Assembly: GCA_964524995.1 (NCBI GenBank)
Contig: CAZGDV010000053.1
Location: forward strand, 1 to 20,204
Source of the DNA: CAZGDV01 sp964524995
GTDB lineage: Bacteria; Chloroflexota; Dehalococcoidia; SZUA-161
DNA: 20,204 nucleotides
Reading direction: 5' to 3'
Below, piece by piece: positions 7,413 through 14,512 of the stretch (the stretch's first letter is position 1; every line of letters begins with the position of its first letter). The notes beneath the pieces are model-generated. The model worked only from the letters and a program-made list of their open reading frames with translations. It was not told the origin of the DNA and ran no database searches. The translations under genes were made by a program, and so were the position numbers.

Positions 7413-7889
7413 GTGATCGCAGATGAGGTCATGGAGTATATAGGCAAGGCGGATGAACCTCACATAAAGACCGTCGAGAAGGGCGCGATACGAAGATACG
7501 CGGCTGCGGTGGGAAACGATAATCCATTGTACAGTGACGAGGAGTACGCGCGAAGCTCGGCCTGGGGGTGTATCATCGCGCCGCCCGGGTTCTTCGGCTG
7601 GCCAACGAAGACCGCATCCTCCGCCGTGGGACTTGCCAACGTAGTGGTTGATCTGCAGGCGGCGCTGGCCAGGGCAGGATACCCTCGAATACTGGACGGG
7701 GGCATATCGTACGAATTCCATCTGCCGGTGCGAGCGGGTGACATCCTGTCGGTAAGCCCCAGGATCACGGGCATCAGCGAGAAGGAAGGCAAGAGCGGCA
7801 CGATGATTATGTGCAGCCTGGAGACGAGCTATCTCAACCAGAACGGCGATCTGGTTGCGGTCGCCCGACAGACGTTCATCGCGCGCTAG
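7413..7889 (+). CDS. MaoC-like N-terminal half dehydratase, catalytic residues replaced
   Basis: The 158-residue protein is a MaoC/FAS1-type hot-dog dehydratase domain: RRYAAAVGNDNPLYSDEEYA at 27-46, IIAPPGFF at 54-61 and YEFHLPVRAGD in the second half. In catalytic members the motif is G-D-x-N-P-(L/I/V)-H. Here it is G34-N35-D36-N37-P38-L39-Y40, so the catalytic Asp is Asn and the His is Tyr. This is the pattern of non-catalytic N-terminal halves (as in HadA of the mycobacterial HadAB dehydratase or the N-half of hydratase 2), which need a catalytic partner. No such partner is visible in the window. GTG start with CGGAGG about 10 bases upstream; 35 bases after the thiolase. Its likely role is structure or substrate binding in (R)-3-hydroxyacyl-CoA (de)hydration. 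Confidence 0.85.
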   Translation: MIADEVMEYIGKADEPHIKTVEKGAIRRYAAAVGNDNPLYSDEEYARSSAWGCIIAPPGFFGWPTKTASSAVGLANVVVDLQAALARAGYPRILDGGISYEFHLPVRAGDILSVSPRITGISEKEGKSGTMIMCSLETSYLNQNGDLVAVARQTFIAR

Positions 7890-7893
7890 CGCG
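7882..7893. repeat. 12-bp perfect palindrome CGCGCTAGCGCG over a stop codon
   Basis: The palindrome includes the TAG stop (7887-7889) of the MaoC-like gene. There is no loop, so an RNA hairpin is unlikely; it may be chance in GC-rich sequence or a protein-binding or restriction-type site. Confidence 0.3.
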
Positions 7894-7942
7894 AGCGCAT
7901 GTCGGATGTGTGCCGCGTCGGGAGAGTCAACGGAGGTCAGTG

Positions 7943-9370
7943 ATGAGAACGGGTGACGAGTACCTGGAACACCTGCGGTCGATGAAGCCCAACGTCTACA
8001 TGGGTGGAGAGCTCGTCAATCGAGACGATGCGCGCATTTTACCGGGAATCAACGTGATGAGAATCACTTATGATATGGCGGCGGACAAGGAGAACGCCGA
8101 GCTGTTCACCGCTACGTCGCAGTATACGGGTGAGCAGATAAACCGCTTCTGTCACGTGTGTCATAGTGTGGACGATCTCCTGAACAAGCAGAAGATGATT
8201 CGCTGTGGGGCTCGTTTGGCCGGCTTCTGCATCCAGAGGTGTATGGGAACGGATACCATCAACGCGCTGTCGATAGTGACGAAGGACATCGATGACGCGC
8301 ATGGCACCGAGTACCATCAACGTTTCCTCGAGTTCATCAAGGGCTACCAGAGGAAGGACCAGATAGCGGCTGCGGTACAGACTGATGTCAAGGGCGACAG
8401 GGGGAAGCGGCCCCACGAGCAGGCCGACCCCGACCTGCACGTGCGTGTGGTCGAGCGCAAGAAGGATGGCATAGTGGTCAGGGGTGCCAAGCAAGACATC
8501 ACCATGGCTTCGTACTGCGATGAGATGGTGGTTTTCCCCACCAGGACCCTCACCAAGGATGAGACGCAATGGGCCGTGGCGTTCGCCATACCCTCCGACT
8601 GGGACAACGTACATATCATCAACCGCGCCAGTGCTCCGAGGGAGCGGAAGTACCTTCGGGCTCCACTCAATACCCACGGCAGCTCGGATGCCTTGGTTAT
8701 CTTCGACGATACGTTCATCCCTTGGGACAGGGTGTTCATGTGCGGCGAGTATGAGTTCGGCGGGCGCATGGCGCTGACCTTCGCCACATCTCACCGCCAC
8801 AGCTACTGCGGGTGCAAGCCCGCGGTTGAGGACGTCGTGATGGGGTTGATAGCTCTGACGGCCGAGTACTACGGTGTCGAAGGTAAGCACCACATCCGCG
8901 AGAAGCTGGCGCATCTGGCGGGCATAGCCGAGTTGGTCTATGCTGCGGGCATTGCGGCTTCCGTCGAGTCAACCAAGTCTGCCTCGGGCACACAGGTCCC
9001 GGGCGTGATCTACTGCAACGTCGGCAGGAGGCTGGCCGGTGAGAACACTTACGATTCGTGGGGCATGGTTGCAGACGTGGCCGGCGGATTCCCGGTCACC
9101 ATGCCCTTCGAGGAAGACTACTATGATCCGAAGCTCGGGCCGCTGATCGCCAAGTACACGATGCGCAATCCGAACGTGTCGGCCGAGAACATGCACCGCC
9201 TGCAGCGGACGCTGTCGGACTATCTGGCCTCGTCGTGGGCAGGGGTGTGGCAGGTGGCTGACGTACACGGCGGCGGATCGCCGGTTATGGAGACAATAGC
9301 CATACTCGGCAACTACGACTTCGAGGAGAGAAAGCGGATCGTGAAGAGGTTGGCGGGGATCGAGAGGTAG
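7943..9370 (+). CDS. 4-Hydroxybutyryl-CoA dehydratase family protein (4Fe-4S/FAD)
   Basis: From the ATG at 7943, behind a GGAGG at 7932-7936, the protein has 475 residues, close to the ~490 of AbfD of Clostridium aminobutyricum. An in-frame extension upstream exists but lacks a ribosome site and overlaps the previous gene. The family's flavin and [4Fe-4S]-cluster enzyme dehydrates 4-hydroxybutyryl-CoA to crotonyl-CoA through a ketyl radical, and isomerises vinylacetyl-CoA. The AbfD cluster ligands C99, C103, H292 and C299 have clear counterparts: C96 and C100 in FCIQRCMG, and H284 and C291 in SHRHSYCGC. Other family blocks are GDRGKRP (151-157), DGIVVRGAK (175-183), FIPWDRVFMCGEYEF (258-272) and HGGGSP near the end. 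The cluster ligands set it apart from oxygenase-type HpaB relatives. It sits between MaoC and SDR genes, not beside GABA or 4-hydroxybutyrate genes, so the substrate may be a related acyl-CoA. Confidence 0.92.
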   Translation: MRTGDEYLEHLRSMKPNVYMGGELVNRDDARILPGINVMRITYDMAADKENAELFTATSQYTGEQINRFCHVCHSVDDLLNKQKMIRCGARLAGFCIQRCMGTDTINALSIVTKDIDDAHGTEYHQRFLEFIKGYQRKDQIAAAVQTDVKGDRGKRPHEQADPDLHVRVVERKKDGIVVRGAKQDITMASYCDEMVVFPTRTLTKDETQWAVAFAIPSDWDNVHIINRASAPRERKYLRAPLNTHGSSDALVIFDDTFIPWDRVFMCGEYEFGGRMALTFATSHRHSYCGCKPAVEDVVMGLIALTAEYYGVEGKHHIREKLAHLAGIAELVYAAGIAASVESTKSASGTQVPGVIYCNVGRRLAGENTYDSWGMVADVAGGFPVTMPFEEDYYDPKLGPLIAKYTMRNPNVSAENMHRLQRTLSDYLASSWAGVWQVADVHGGGSPVMETIAILGNYDFEERKRIVKRLAGIER

Positions 9371-9401
9371 ACTGGTTCGAAGGAACAGTGGGGGGTTAGG
9401 G

Positions 9402-10175
9402 ATGCACGTGCGTGAATTGTTCGACTTGAGCGGGAAGACCGCGATTGTTACCGGGGGGTCGCGAGGTCTCGGTAAGGAGATGGCTACGGCCCTGGGTGAG
9501 GCGGGAGCGAGTGTTGCGATAACGGCGAGGCGGGAGGAGGGGCTGCTCGAGACGAAGGGCGAGTTGGAGGCTGCGGGGATCGATTGTCTCGCCGTCACCT
9601 GTGACGTGAGTGAGGTGGAGGGTGTCAGGAAGATGGTCGATGAGACTATCGCCAAGTGGGGGAAGATCGACGTTCTGGTGAACAACGCCGGTGTGGTGTG
9701 GGCCGCGCCGCCGGAGGAGATGACCCTGGACAGATGGGATTACGTGATGAACATCAATGCCAGGGGCACGTTCATCTGCTGCCAGGAGGTCGGCAAGGAG
9801 ATGAAGAAGCGGCAGAGCGGCACCATCATCAACATCTCATCATCAGTGGGGGTTCGGGCAATCGATCCCAAGTCTGGGCAGTTCATAGCGTACCAGGCGA
9901 GCAAGGCCGGCGTGAACATCATGACCCAGCAGCTGGCTGTCGAGTGGGGGCCATACAACATCCGGCTGAACGTGCTTGCCCCGTCGTTCCTCGCCACGCG
10001 TCTGACCAACGCCTTGATCGAGCGCACCGGTGAGAACATGAAGCGGTGGATTCCGCTGGGGAGGATCGGCAGGCCGGAGGAGATAAGGGGGGCTGCAGTC
10101 TTCCTGGCTTCGGAGGCCTCCAGCTACATAACCGGTCAGGTGATATGCATAGATGGCGGAACGACGGCCTGGTAG
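9402..10175 (+). CDS. Short-chain dehydrogenase/reductase (FabG-like)
   Basis: The 257-residue protein is a classical SDR. It has the cofactor glycine motif TGGSRGLG at 17-24, NNAG at 94-97, N119, a serine in NISSSVG (144-150), and the catalytic Y164/K168 in AYQASK. Arg43 and Arg44 after the second strand (ITARRE) lean towards NADP(H), although NAD cannot be excluded. The C-terminus ends with the usual ITGQVICIDGGTTAW. In this setting it most likely interconverts a 3-hydroxyacyl-CoA and a 3-oxoacyl-CoA ahead of the thiolase. It lies 31 bases after the 4-hydroxybutyryl-CoA dehydratase-like gene; the ribosome site is weak (GGGGGTTAGGG). It is the last gene before the 303-base gap. Confidence 0.92.
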   Translation: MHVRELFDLSGKTAIVTGGSRGLGKEMATALGEAGASVAITARREEGLLETKGELEAAGIDCLAVTCDVSEVEGVRKMVDETIAKWGKIDVLVNNAGVVWAAPPEEMTLDRWDYVMNINARGTFICCQEVGKEMKKRQSGTIINISSSVGVRAIDPKSGQFIAYQASKAGVNIMTQQLAVEWGPYNIRLNVLAPSFLATRLTNALIERTGENMKRWIPLGRIGRPEEIRGAAVFLASEASSYITGQVICIDGGTTAW

Positions 10176-10232
10176 CAGGCGGCCAAGTGGGGGGCCGGAG
10201 GCTGGTGGTGGTTGCTGGTTACGCGTTCAGCC

Positions 10233-10279
10233 TGACGTTGAAAGAAGCCTGCGATTTGACGTTGAAGGAAGCCTACGAT
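10233..10279 (+). repeat. Two-copy tandem repeat, period 24
   Basis: 10233-10255 and 10257-10279 share 21 of 23 bases, starting TGACGTTGAA and ending CGAT. The second copy spans the region from the -35 to the -10 of the proposed promoter, and the first copy places a CTGACG at the equivalent position upstream. It could be a duplicated activator or repressor site or a simple local duplication. Confidence 0.8.
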
Positions 10280-10284
10280 ATACT
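10256..10284 (+). promoter_or_regulatory. Strong sigma70-like promoter for the ferredoxin/oxidoreductase operon
   Basis: TTGACG (10256-10261, 5 of 6) and TATACT (10279-10284, 5 of 6) are separated by the ideal 17 bases, the best promoter match in the window. A start of transcription near 10291 would leave a leader of about 190 bases before the GTG at 10479. Confidence 0.6.
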
Positions 10285-10297
10285 ATACCGTCGAGAA

Positions 10298-10375
10298 ATG
10301 GGGAATCCGCTGTGCCTTGACGAGTACGGGTGGCTGTCGGTTTCGGGACAAAGCCCGTACTCTTTTCGTGTGTAG
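10298..10375 (+). other. Possible 25-codon leader ORF
   Basis: An ATG at 10298 opens 25 codons (MGNPLCLDEYGW at its start) ending at a TAG at 10373-10375. It overlaps the whole terminator-like hairpin, as leader peptides in attenuators do. There is no clear ribosome site and no run of one amino acid's codons, so translation is unproven. Confidence 0.2.
10322..10366 (+). terminator. Terminator-like hairpin in the leader
   Basis: GAGTACGGG (10322-10330) pairs perfectly with CCCGTACTC (10354-10362) and is followed at once by TTTT (10363-10366). Inside the 23-base loop TGTC (10335-10338) can pair with GACA (10347-10350). It could end transcription of the 4713-10175 operon, or act as an attenuator because it lies downstream of the promoter at 10256-10284. 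The short T tract makes intrinsic termination moderate at best. Confidence 0.5.
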
Positions 10376-10478
10376 ACCTGATCAAGCAAGTCGCCCTTCA
10401 GCAGACACCTTCCGAATGATGTTATCAGTGGCAGGGGGGGTCGGATTGTCGGGCCAATGTGACGGCGTGAGGTGAAGT

Positions 10479-10775
10479 GTGGCGAATGAGTACATAAGGG
10501 GTGCTGGCATTCATGCCACGGCCACCATTGCCCTGGTCAACAAGACGGGTGCTTGGAGGGTCGAAGACCCCGTTGTAGACCATGAGAAGTGCATCGGCTG
10601 CAAGATTTGCTCTGACTTCTGCCCGGACGACTGCATCGTCAGGCTGCAGGTCGAGAAAGGGGCCCCGGCCGGTACGCCGCGTATTGAGATAGACATGGTG
10701 TACTGCAAGGGATGCGGCATCTGCGCCCATGAGTGTCCGAAGGGCGCGATTACCATGGTATCGAGTGAGGCGTAG
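10479..10775 (+). CDS. 2x[4Fe-4S] ferredoxin, delta subunit of 2-oxoacid:ferredoxin oxidoreductase
   Basis: The 98-residue protein has two CxxCxxCxxxCP cluster motifs: C38, C41, C44, C48 and C76, C79, C82, C86. The N-terminal ~35 residues (ending in the segment WRVEDPVVDHEK) are the typical lead-in of PorD-type subunits rather than of free clostridial ferredoxins. It should carry low-potential electrons from the thiamine-bound intermediate of the neighbouring oxidoreductase to external ferredoxin. The GTG at 10479 has a GAGGTGA ribosome site, and the stop is one base from the next gene's ATG, so the two are coupled. An additional cysteine, C52, lies just after the first motif. Confidence 0.93.
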   Translation: MANEYIRGAGIHATATIALVNKTGAWRVEDPVVDHEKCIGCKICSDFCPDDCIVRLQVEKGAPAGTPRIEIDMVYCKGCGICAHECPKGAITMVSSEA

Positions 10776-10776
10776 C

Positions 10777-12855
10777 ATGCAGATGTTTCTTTCGGGCAAT
10801 CAGTGTATAGCTCACGGCGCGCGACTGGCCAGGGTGGAGGTCGTCGCCGCATATCCGATCACTCCGGCTACACCGGCCTCTGAGGAGCTGTGGGAGATGG
10901 CGGAGAGGGGTGAGGTGGACGCCGAGATCGTGAACGTGGAATCTGAGCTTGGTGCCATGGGTGTTTGTGTAGGGGCCTCGGCTGTTGGATGCAGGACCTT
11001 CAGCTGTACGTGCTCCCAGGGGTTGGCGCTCATGCGCGAGATGCTATGGGCTGCGTCGGGAATGGCGCTGCCTGTTGTGCTCGCGATCGACAGCCGGGAG
11101 ATTGGCATACCCCAGGGGCTCTTGAGCGATCACTCCGACTGCCTGTCGGAGAGGGACGCCAGCTTTCTGCAGTTCATGTGCGAGAACGGCCAGGAGATAA
11201 TCGACTGGCTCATAATGGCCTACAGGATTGGCGAGGACCCCAGGGTCCTGCTCCCATCGTTCGTGGTGTCGGAAGGGCACAGGATGAGCCATAGCTTCGA
11301 GTCCGTGGAGGTGCCCGAGCAGGGAGAAGTCGACAGGCTACTGCCAAAGTACCAGCCCAAGCACGTTTTCGTGGACACCAAGTATCCCATGAGCCTCGGG
11401 ACGGGTGTCATGCCCCAATACCCGACCTTCAAGATGCAGCAGTACAGGGCAATGCTCGAAGCCAAGGACGTTATCAAGGAGGTCTGCGCCGAGTTCGGCA
11501 AGGCGTTCGGCAGAGAATATGGCCTGGTGGAAGCATATCGCTGTGAGGATGCGGAGGCCGTAGTCGTAGCGATGGGCTCCGTGGCTGGGGTGCTCCGGGA
11601 GAAGGTGGACGAGTACAGAGAGAATGGAATCAAGCTGGGAATGCTCAAGATCAGGGTATTCAGGCCGTTCCCGGAGCAGGAGGTCAGGGAGGCATTGGCC
11701 GGGGCGAAGCGCATCCTGGTAGTGGACAGGGCGTGCTCACCGGGAAGCGAGTACGGCATTTCGTGCATCGAGGTGCGCTCCGCGGTACAGAAGTCCCAGG
11801 CGGCGATATCGAACATGATTATAAGCGGAAAGGATATCGGACTGCAGGATGCGGAGGAGATACTGAAGGGCTGGCTGGGTCGTGAGGACGAGTGCGTCGG
11901 GTGGTACAAGGCGGACTTCGACAGCAAAGTCTCGAGCATGTGTGGCTGGGACAACTACCAGAAGCTGGTTGCCGGTGAGCCGGTCGAGAGGGAACTGGCA
12001 AGTGAGGGAGAGGGTGGCCTCAGTAAGGGGATCATGTCCTGCGCCGGGTGTATCAGTCTGGGCGTGATCCGGACGGTGCTAAGCGTATTCGGGGAGAAGG
12101 CGATTGCAGTCAACAACGCTGGTTGTCTTTCGGCGGTCGGCGCGTTCTATCCCCTGACCGCCTGGAAGGTGTCTCATTTCTTCTTCTCCTACAGTCATGC
12201 CGGTGCCGCCGTCAGCGGCATGGAAGTTGGTATGCGGAAGAGGGGGATAGACGGCCATCTTATACAGATAGCCGGCGACGGAGCCCTCTTCGACATCGGC
12301 CTCCAGACCTTCTCTGCGGCGCTGGAGAGGGGACACCGGGTCGTGTACGTGTGCTACGACAATGAGGCGTACATGAATACCGGCGTTCAGAGGAGTGGTT
12401 CCACGCCGTACATGGCGCGTACCAAGACGACGCCGTCCGGCAGAACGGGGCGTGTGAAGAACATCGAGCAGATCGTGGCTGCCCATGGTGATGTCTATAT
12501 CGCCACTGCGTCGCCGGCCTACCTCGACGATTTCAGGCGCAAGCTGAAGAAAGCAAAGGAGCTCGACAAGCCTTCCTTCTTCCACGTAGTCTGCCCCTGC
12601 CCTCCTGGCTGGGAGCACGATCCGGCCCTGGGCATTGAGATCGCACGTCTCGCTGTGGAGACCGGATGCGTGGTGCTCTACGAGTACGAGAACGGCACGC
12701 TCACTGTCAACAAGACTCCGAAGGAGAAGAAGCCGGTCGAGGAGTACCTGAAGAAACAGGGCAGGTTCTCTCATCTGACCAAGGACGACATTGCCGAAAT
12801 CCAGAAGGAAGTGGACAAGAACTACGAGAGACTGCTCGCGGGGAATCTCTTTTAG
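10777..12855 (+). CDS. Fused alpha-beta 2-oxoacid:ferredoxin oxidoreductase
   Basis: From the ATG at 10777 the protein has 692 residues. Residues 1 to ~400 form the alpha part: YPITPATPASEE (26-37), VESELGAMGVCVGAS (54-68), a pyrimidine-binding domain, and a transketolase C-like domain ending near 350. Residues ~415 to 692 form the beta part, which binds thiamine diphosphate: C422 and C425 (SCAGC), C450 and C606 are the likely [4Fe-4S] ligands, the GDG motif is at 500-502, and YDNEAYMNTGVQRSGSTP (527-544) is the PorB signature. It should decarboxylate a 2-oxoacid to an acyl-CoA and pass two electrons to the ferredoxin subunit encoded just before. Alpha and beta are usually separate genes; here they are one chain, and no gamma subunit gene is present. 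The beta signature is pyruvate-like, but a branched or aromatic 2-oxoacid is equally possible. The in-frame extension upstream of 10777 lies inside the ferredoxin gene and is not used. Confidence 0.93.
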   Translation: MQMFLSGNQCIAHGARLARVEVVAAYPITPATPASEELWEMAERGEVDAEIVNVESELGAMGVCVGASAVGCRTFSCTCSQGLALMREMLWAASGMALPVVLAIDSREIGIPQGLLSDHSDCLSERDASFLQFMCENGQEIIDWLIMAYRIGEDPRVLLPSFVVSEGHRMSHSFESVEVPEQGEVDRLLPKYQPKHVFVDTKYPMSLGTGVMPQYPTFKMQQYRAMLEAKDVIKEVCAEFGKAFGREYGLVEAYRCEDAEAVVVAMGSVAGVLREKVDEYRENGIKLGMLKIRVFRPFPEQEVREALAGAKRILVVDRACSPGSEYGISCIEVRSAVQKSQAAISNMIISGKDIGLQDAEEILKGWLGREDECVGWYKADFDSKVSSMCGWDNYQKLVAGEPVERELASEGEGGLSKGIMSCAGCISLGVIRTVLSVFGEKAIAVNNAGCLSAVGAFYPLTAWKVSHFFFSYSHAGAAVSGMEVGMRKRGIDGHLIQIAGDGALFDIGLQTFSAALERGHRVVYVCYDNEAYMNTGVQRSGSTPYMARTKTTPSGRTGRVKNIEQIVAAHGDVYIATASPAYLDDFRRKLKKAKELDKPSFFHVVCPCPPGWEHDPALGIEIARLAVETGCVVLYEYENGTLTVNKTPKEKKPVEEYLKKQGRFSHLTKDDIAEIQKEVDKNYERLLAGNLF

Positions 12856-12863
12856 GGGGAATC

Positions 12864-14510
12864 ATGCGTGATCTGAAGCCGGATGATAACCTTGGCAAGA
12901 TACTGGATGATGTAGCTTCGGCATTTCCGAAAAACGAGGCAATAGTCACGGGCGACCTGAGGATCAATTTCGAGACCCTTGTGCACAGGGTCAACTGCAT
13001 GGCCAGCGCTCTTCTGAAAACGGGCGTCAGGAAGGGCGACAAGGTCGCCATCTGGATGAGCAATATCCCCGAGTGGGTCTACGCCCACTTCGCTTGTCTG
13101 AAGATCGGCGCTCCTCTCGTACCGTTGAACACGCGATACAAGGTGCATGAGCTCGACTACATCCTCAGGCAGGCCGATGTCACTACGCTCTTCGCCATGG
13201 ACCGCTTTCTCAAGATAGACTTCGTGCCCATGATCCATGAGGTCTTCCCCGAGTTGAAAGACTGCAAGCCGGGAGAGCTGAAGAGCGCGAAGCTGCCCTT
13301 GATGAAGAGAGTAGTCATGTTCAGCAAGGACAGCCACACGGGGATGCTGGACTATGAGGAGCTTCTGAAGTCCGGCGAGGACTATGCGAGCAACTCTGAC
13401 TTGCAGAAGGCACAGGATGCGGTGAAGCCCGAGGATGTGTATATCATTCCGTTCACGTCCGGCACGACGGGGTTCCCCAAGGGTGTAGTCACCACCAACT
13501 ACCAGTACATGAGAATCATGTGGGCCGTCAGCGACAGGTTCCAGATGAACGACAAGGACCGCATCCTTGTCGTGTCGCCCTTCAGCCATAACATGGGGAA
13601 CATGACCGGCATGCTACTCGGTGGCTGCAACGGGGCTTGTATTCTGCCGATGAACCAGTTCGACCCCGGCGAGGGCCTGCGGTTGATCGACGAGGAGAAG
13701 GTAAGCAAGTTCACCGGCTCGCCGACGATGTACATAATGATGCTCGATCACCCGGACTTCCCGAAGCGCGACACGACATCCATCAAGTCCGCCATAATCG
13801 GAGCGGCCGACATATCGCCTGATCTTATCGGGACGATCATGCAGAAAATGGGTATCGAGGACCTGATATCCGCGTATGGACTGACCGAGAATACTGGCGT
13901 GAGCACGATGACACAGCGCGGCGACCCTCCCGAGATCATTGCGACAACTTCAGGCAAGCTGATATTCCCCGACTGTGAGCTGGAGATACTCGATCCCGAC
14001 ACCGGCAAGGTCCTTCCCAGAGGCGAGCAGGGCGAGATATGCAGTCGCGGCTTCTGGGTAATGAAGGAGTACTACAAGCAGCCTGAGGAGACGAAGAAGG
14101 CGTTTACCAAGGACGGCTGGTTCCGCACCGGAGACTTGGGCACCATGGACGAGAAGGGATACATCAAGATCACCGGCAGGCTGAAGGACATGTTCATCAC
14201 GGGTGGCGTCAATGCGTATCCTGCCGAGATCGAGAGCTTCCTGATGACCCATCCCAAGATCGCTATGGTTGCGGTTGCCGGGGTGCCCGACCGGAGGATG
14301 GGCGAGGTGGCCATGGCCTTCATCAAGCTCCGGGAAGGCGCTACCGCCACGGACGAGGAGATCATCGCTTTCGCGAGAGAGAAGATGGCCAACTACAAGG
14401 CACCCAAGTACGTCAAGTTCGTGGATGACTTCCCTATGACGCCTACGGGCAAGATTCAGAAGTTCGTTCTCAAAGATGACGCAATCAAGGAATTGGGGCT
14501 GGAACAGTAG
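12864..14510 (+). CDS. AMP-forming acyl-CoA ligase
   Basis: The ATG at 12864, behind GGGGGA at 12856-12860, gives 548 residues, normal for the ANL superfamily. Visible motifs are the phosphate loop FTSGTTGFPKGV (197-208), the aromatic/Thr-Glu motif AYGLTENTG (about 335), the hinge region GWFRTGDLG followed by ITGRLKDMFITGG, and the C-terminal lysine motif PTGKIQK near 530. It activates a carboxylic acid with ATP and CoA via an acyl-adenylate. The sequence resembles medium/long-chain fatty acid and aryl ligases alike, so the acid cannot be named. It lies 8 bases after the oxidoreductase and 2 bases before the BcrC-like gene. This suggests that its product feeds that reductase/dehydratase. Confidence 0.93.
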   Translation: MRDLKPDDNLGKILDDVASAFPKNEAIVTGDLRINFETLVHRVNCMASALLKTGVRKGDKVAIWMSNIPEWVYAHFACLKIGAPLVPLNTRYKVHELDYILRQADVTTLFAMDRFLKIDFVPMIHEVFPELKDCKPGELKSAKLPLMKRVVMFSKDSHTGMLDYEELLKSGEDYASNSDLQKAQDAVKPEDVYIIPFTSGTTGFPKGVVTTNYQYMRIMWAVSDRFQMNDKDRILVVSPFSHNMGNMTGMLLGGCNGACILPMNQFDPGEGLRLIDEEKVSKFTGSPTMYIMMLDHPDFPKRDTTSIKSAIIGAADISPDLIGTIMQKMGIEDLISAYGLTENTGVSTMTQRGDPPEIIATTSGKLIFPDCELEILDPDTGKVLPRGEQGEICSRGFWVMKEYYKQPEETKKAFTKDGWFRTGDLGTMDEKGYIKITGRLKDMFITGGVNAYPAEIESFLMTHPKIAMVAVAGVPDRRMGEVAMAFIKLREGATATDEEIIAFAREKMANYKAPKYVKFVDDFPMTPTGKIQKFVLKDDAIKELGLEQ

Positions 14511-14512
14511 CC

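Larger units (their letters stand above)
10176..10478 (+). promoter_or_regulatory. Structured intergenic leader before the redox operon
   Basis: This is the longest gap in the window. From left to right it holds a two-copy 24-base-period repeat, a strong promoter-like pair, a 25-codon ATG ORF and a long hairpin followed by TTTT, each listed separately. After the hairpin, about 100 bases (10376-10478) show only a G7 run at 10434-10440 and a GAGGTGA ribosome site for the ferredoxin gene. Confidence 0.55.

Noticed and set aside
7811..7942. In-frame upstream extension of the 4-hydroxybutyryl-CoA dehydratase-like gene
   Set aside because: It overlaps the MaoC-like gene, has no ribosome site and does not match the family N-terminus; the ATG at 7943 has GGAGG and starts like AbfD.
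10434..10440. G7 homopolymer run before the ferredoxin gene
   Set aside because: It is non-coding and has no second element around it; phase variation cannot be argued from one short run.
10729..10776. Longer N-terminus for the oxidoreductase
   Set aside because: It lies inside the ferredoxin gene and adds a non-family sequence; the ATG at 10777 begins at the expected MQMFLSGNQ start.
12666..12863. Longer N-terminus for the acyl-CoA ligase
   Set aside because: It overlaps the oxidoreductase in another frame; the ATG at 12864 has GGGGGA and gives a normal-length ligase.
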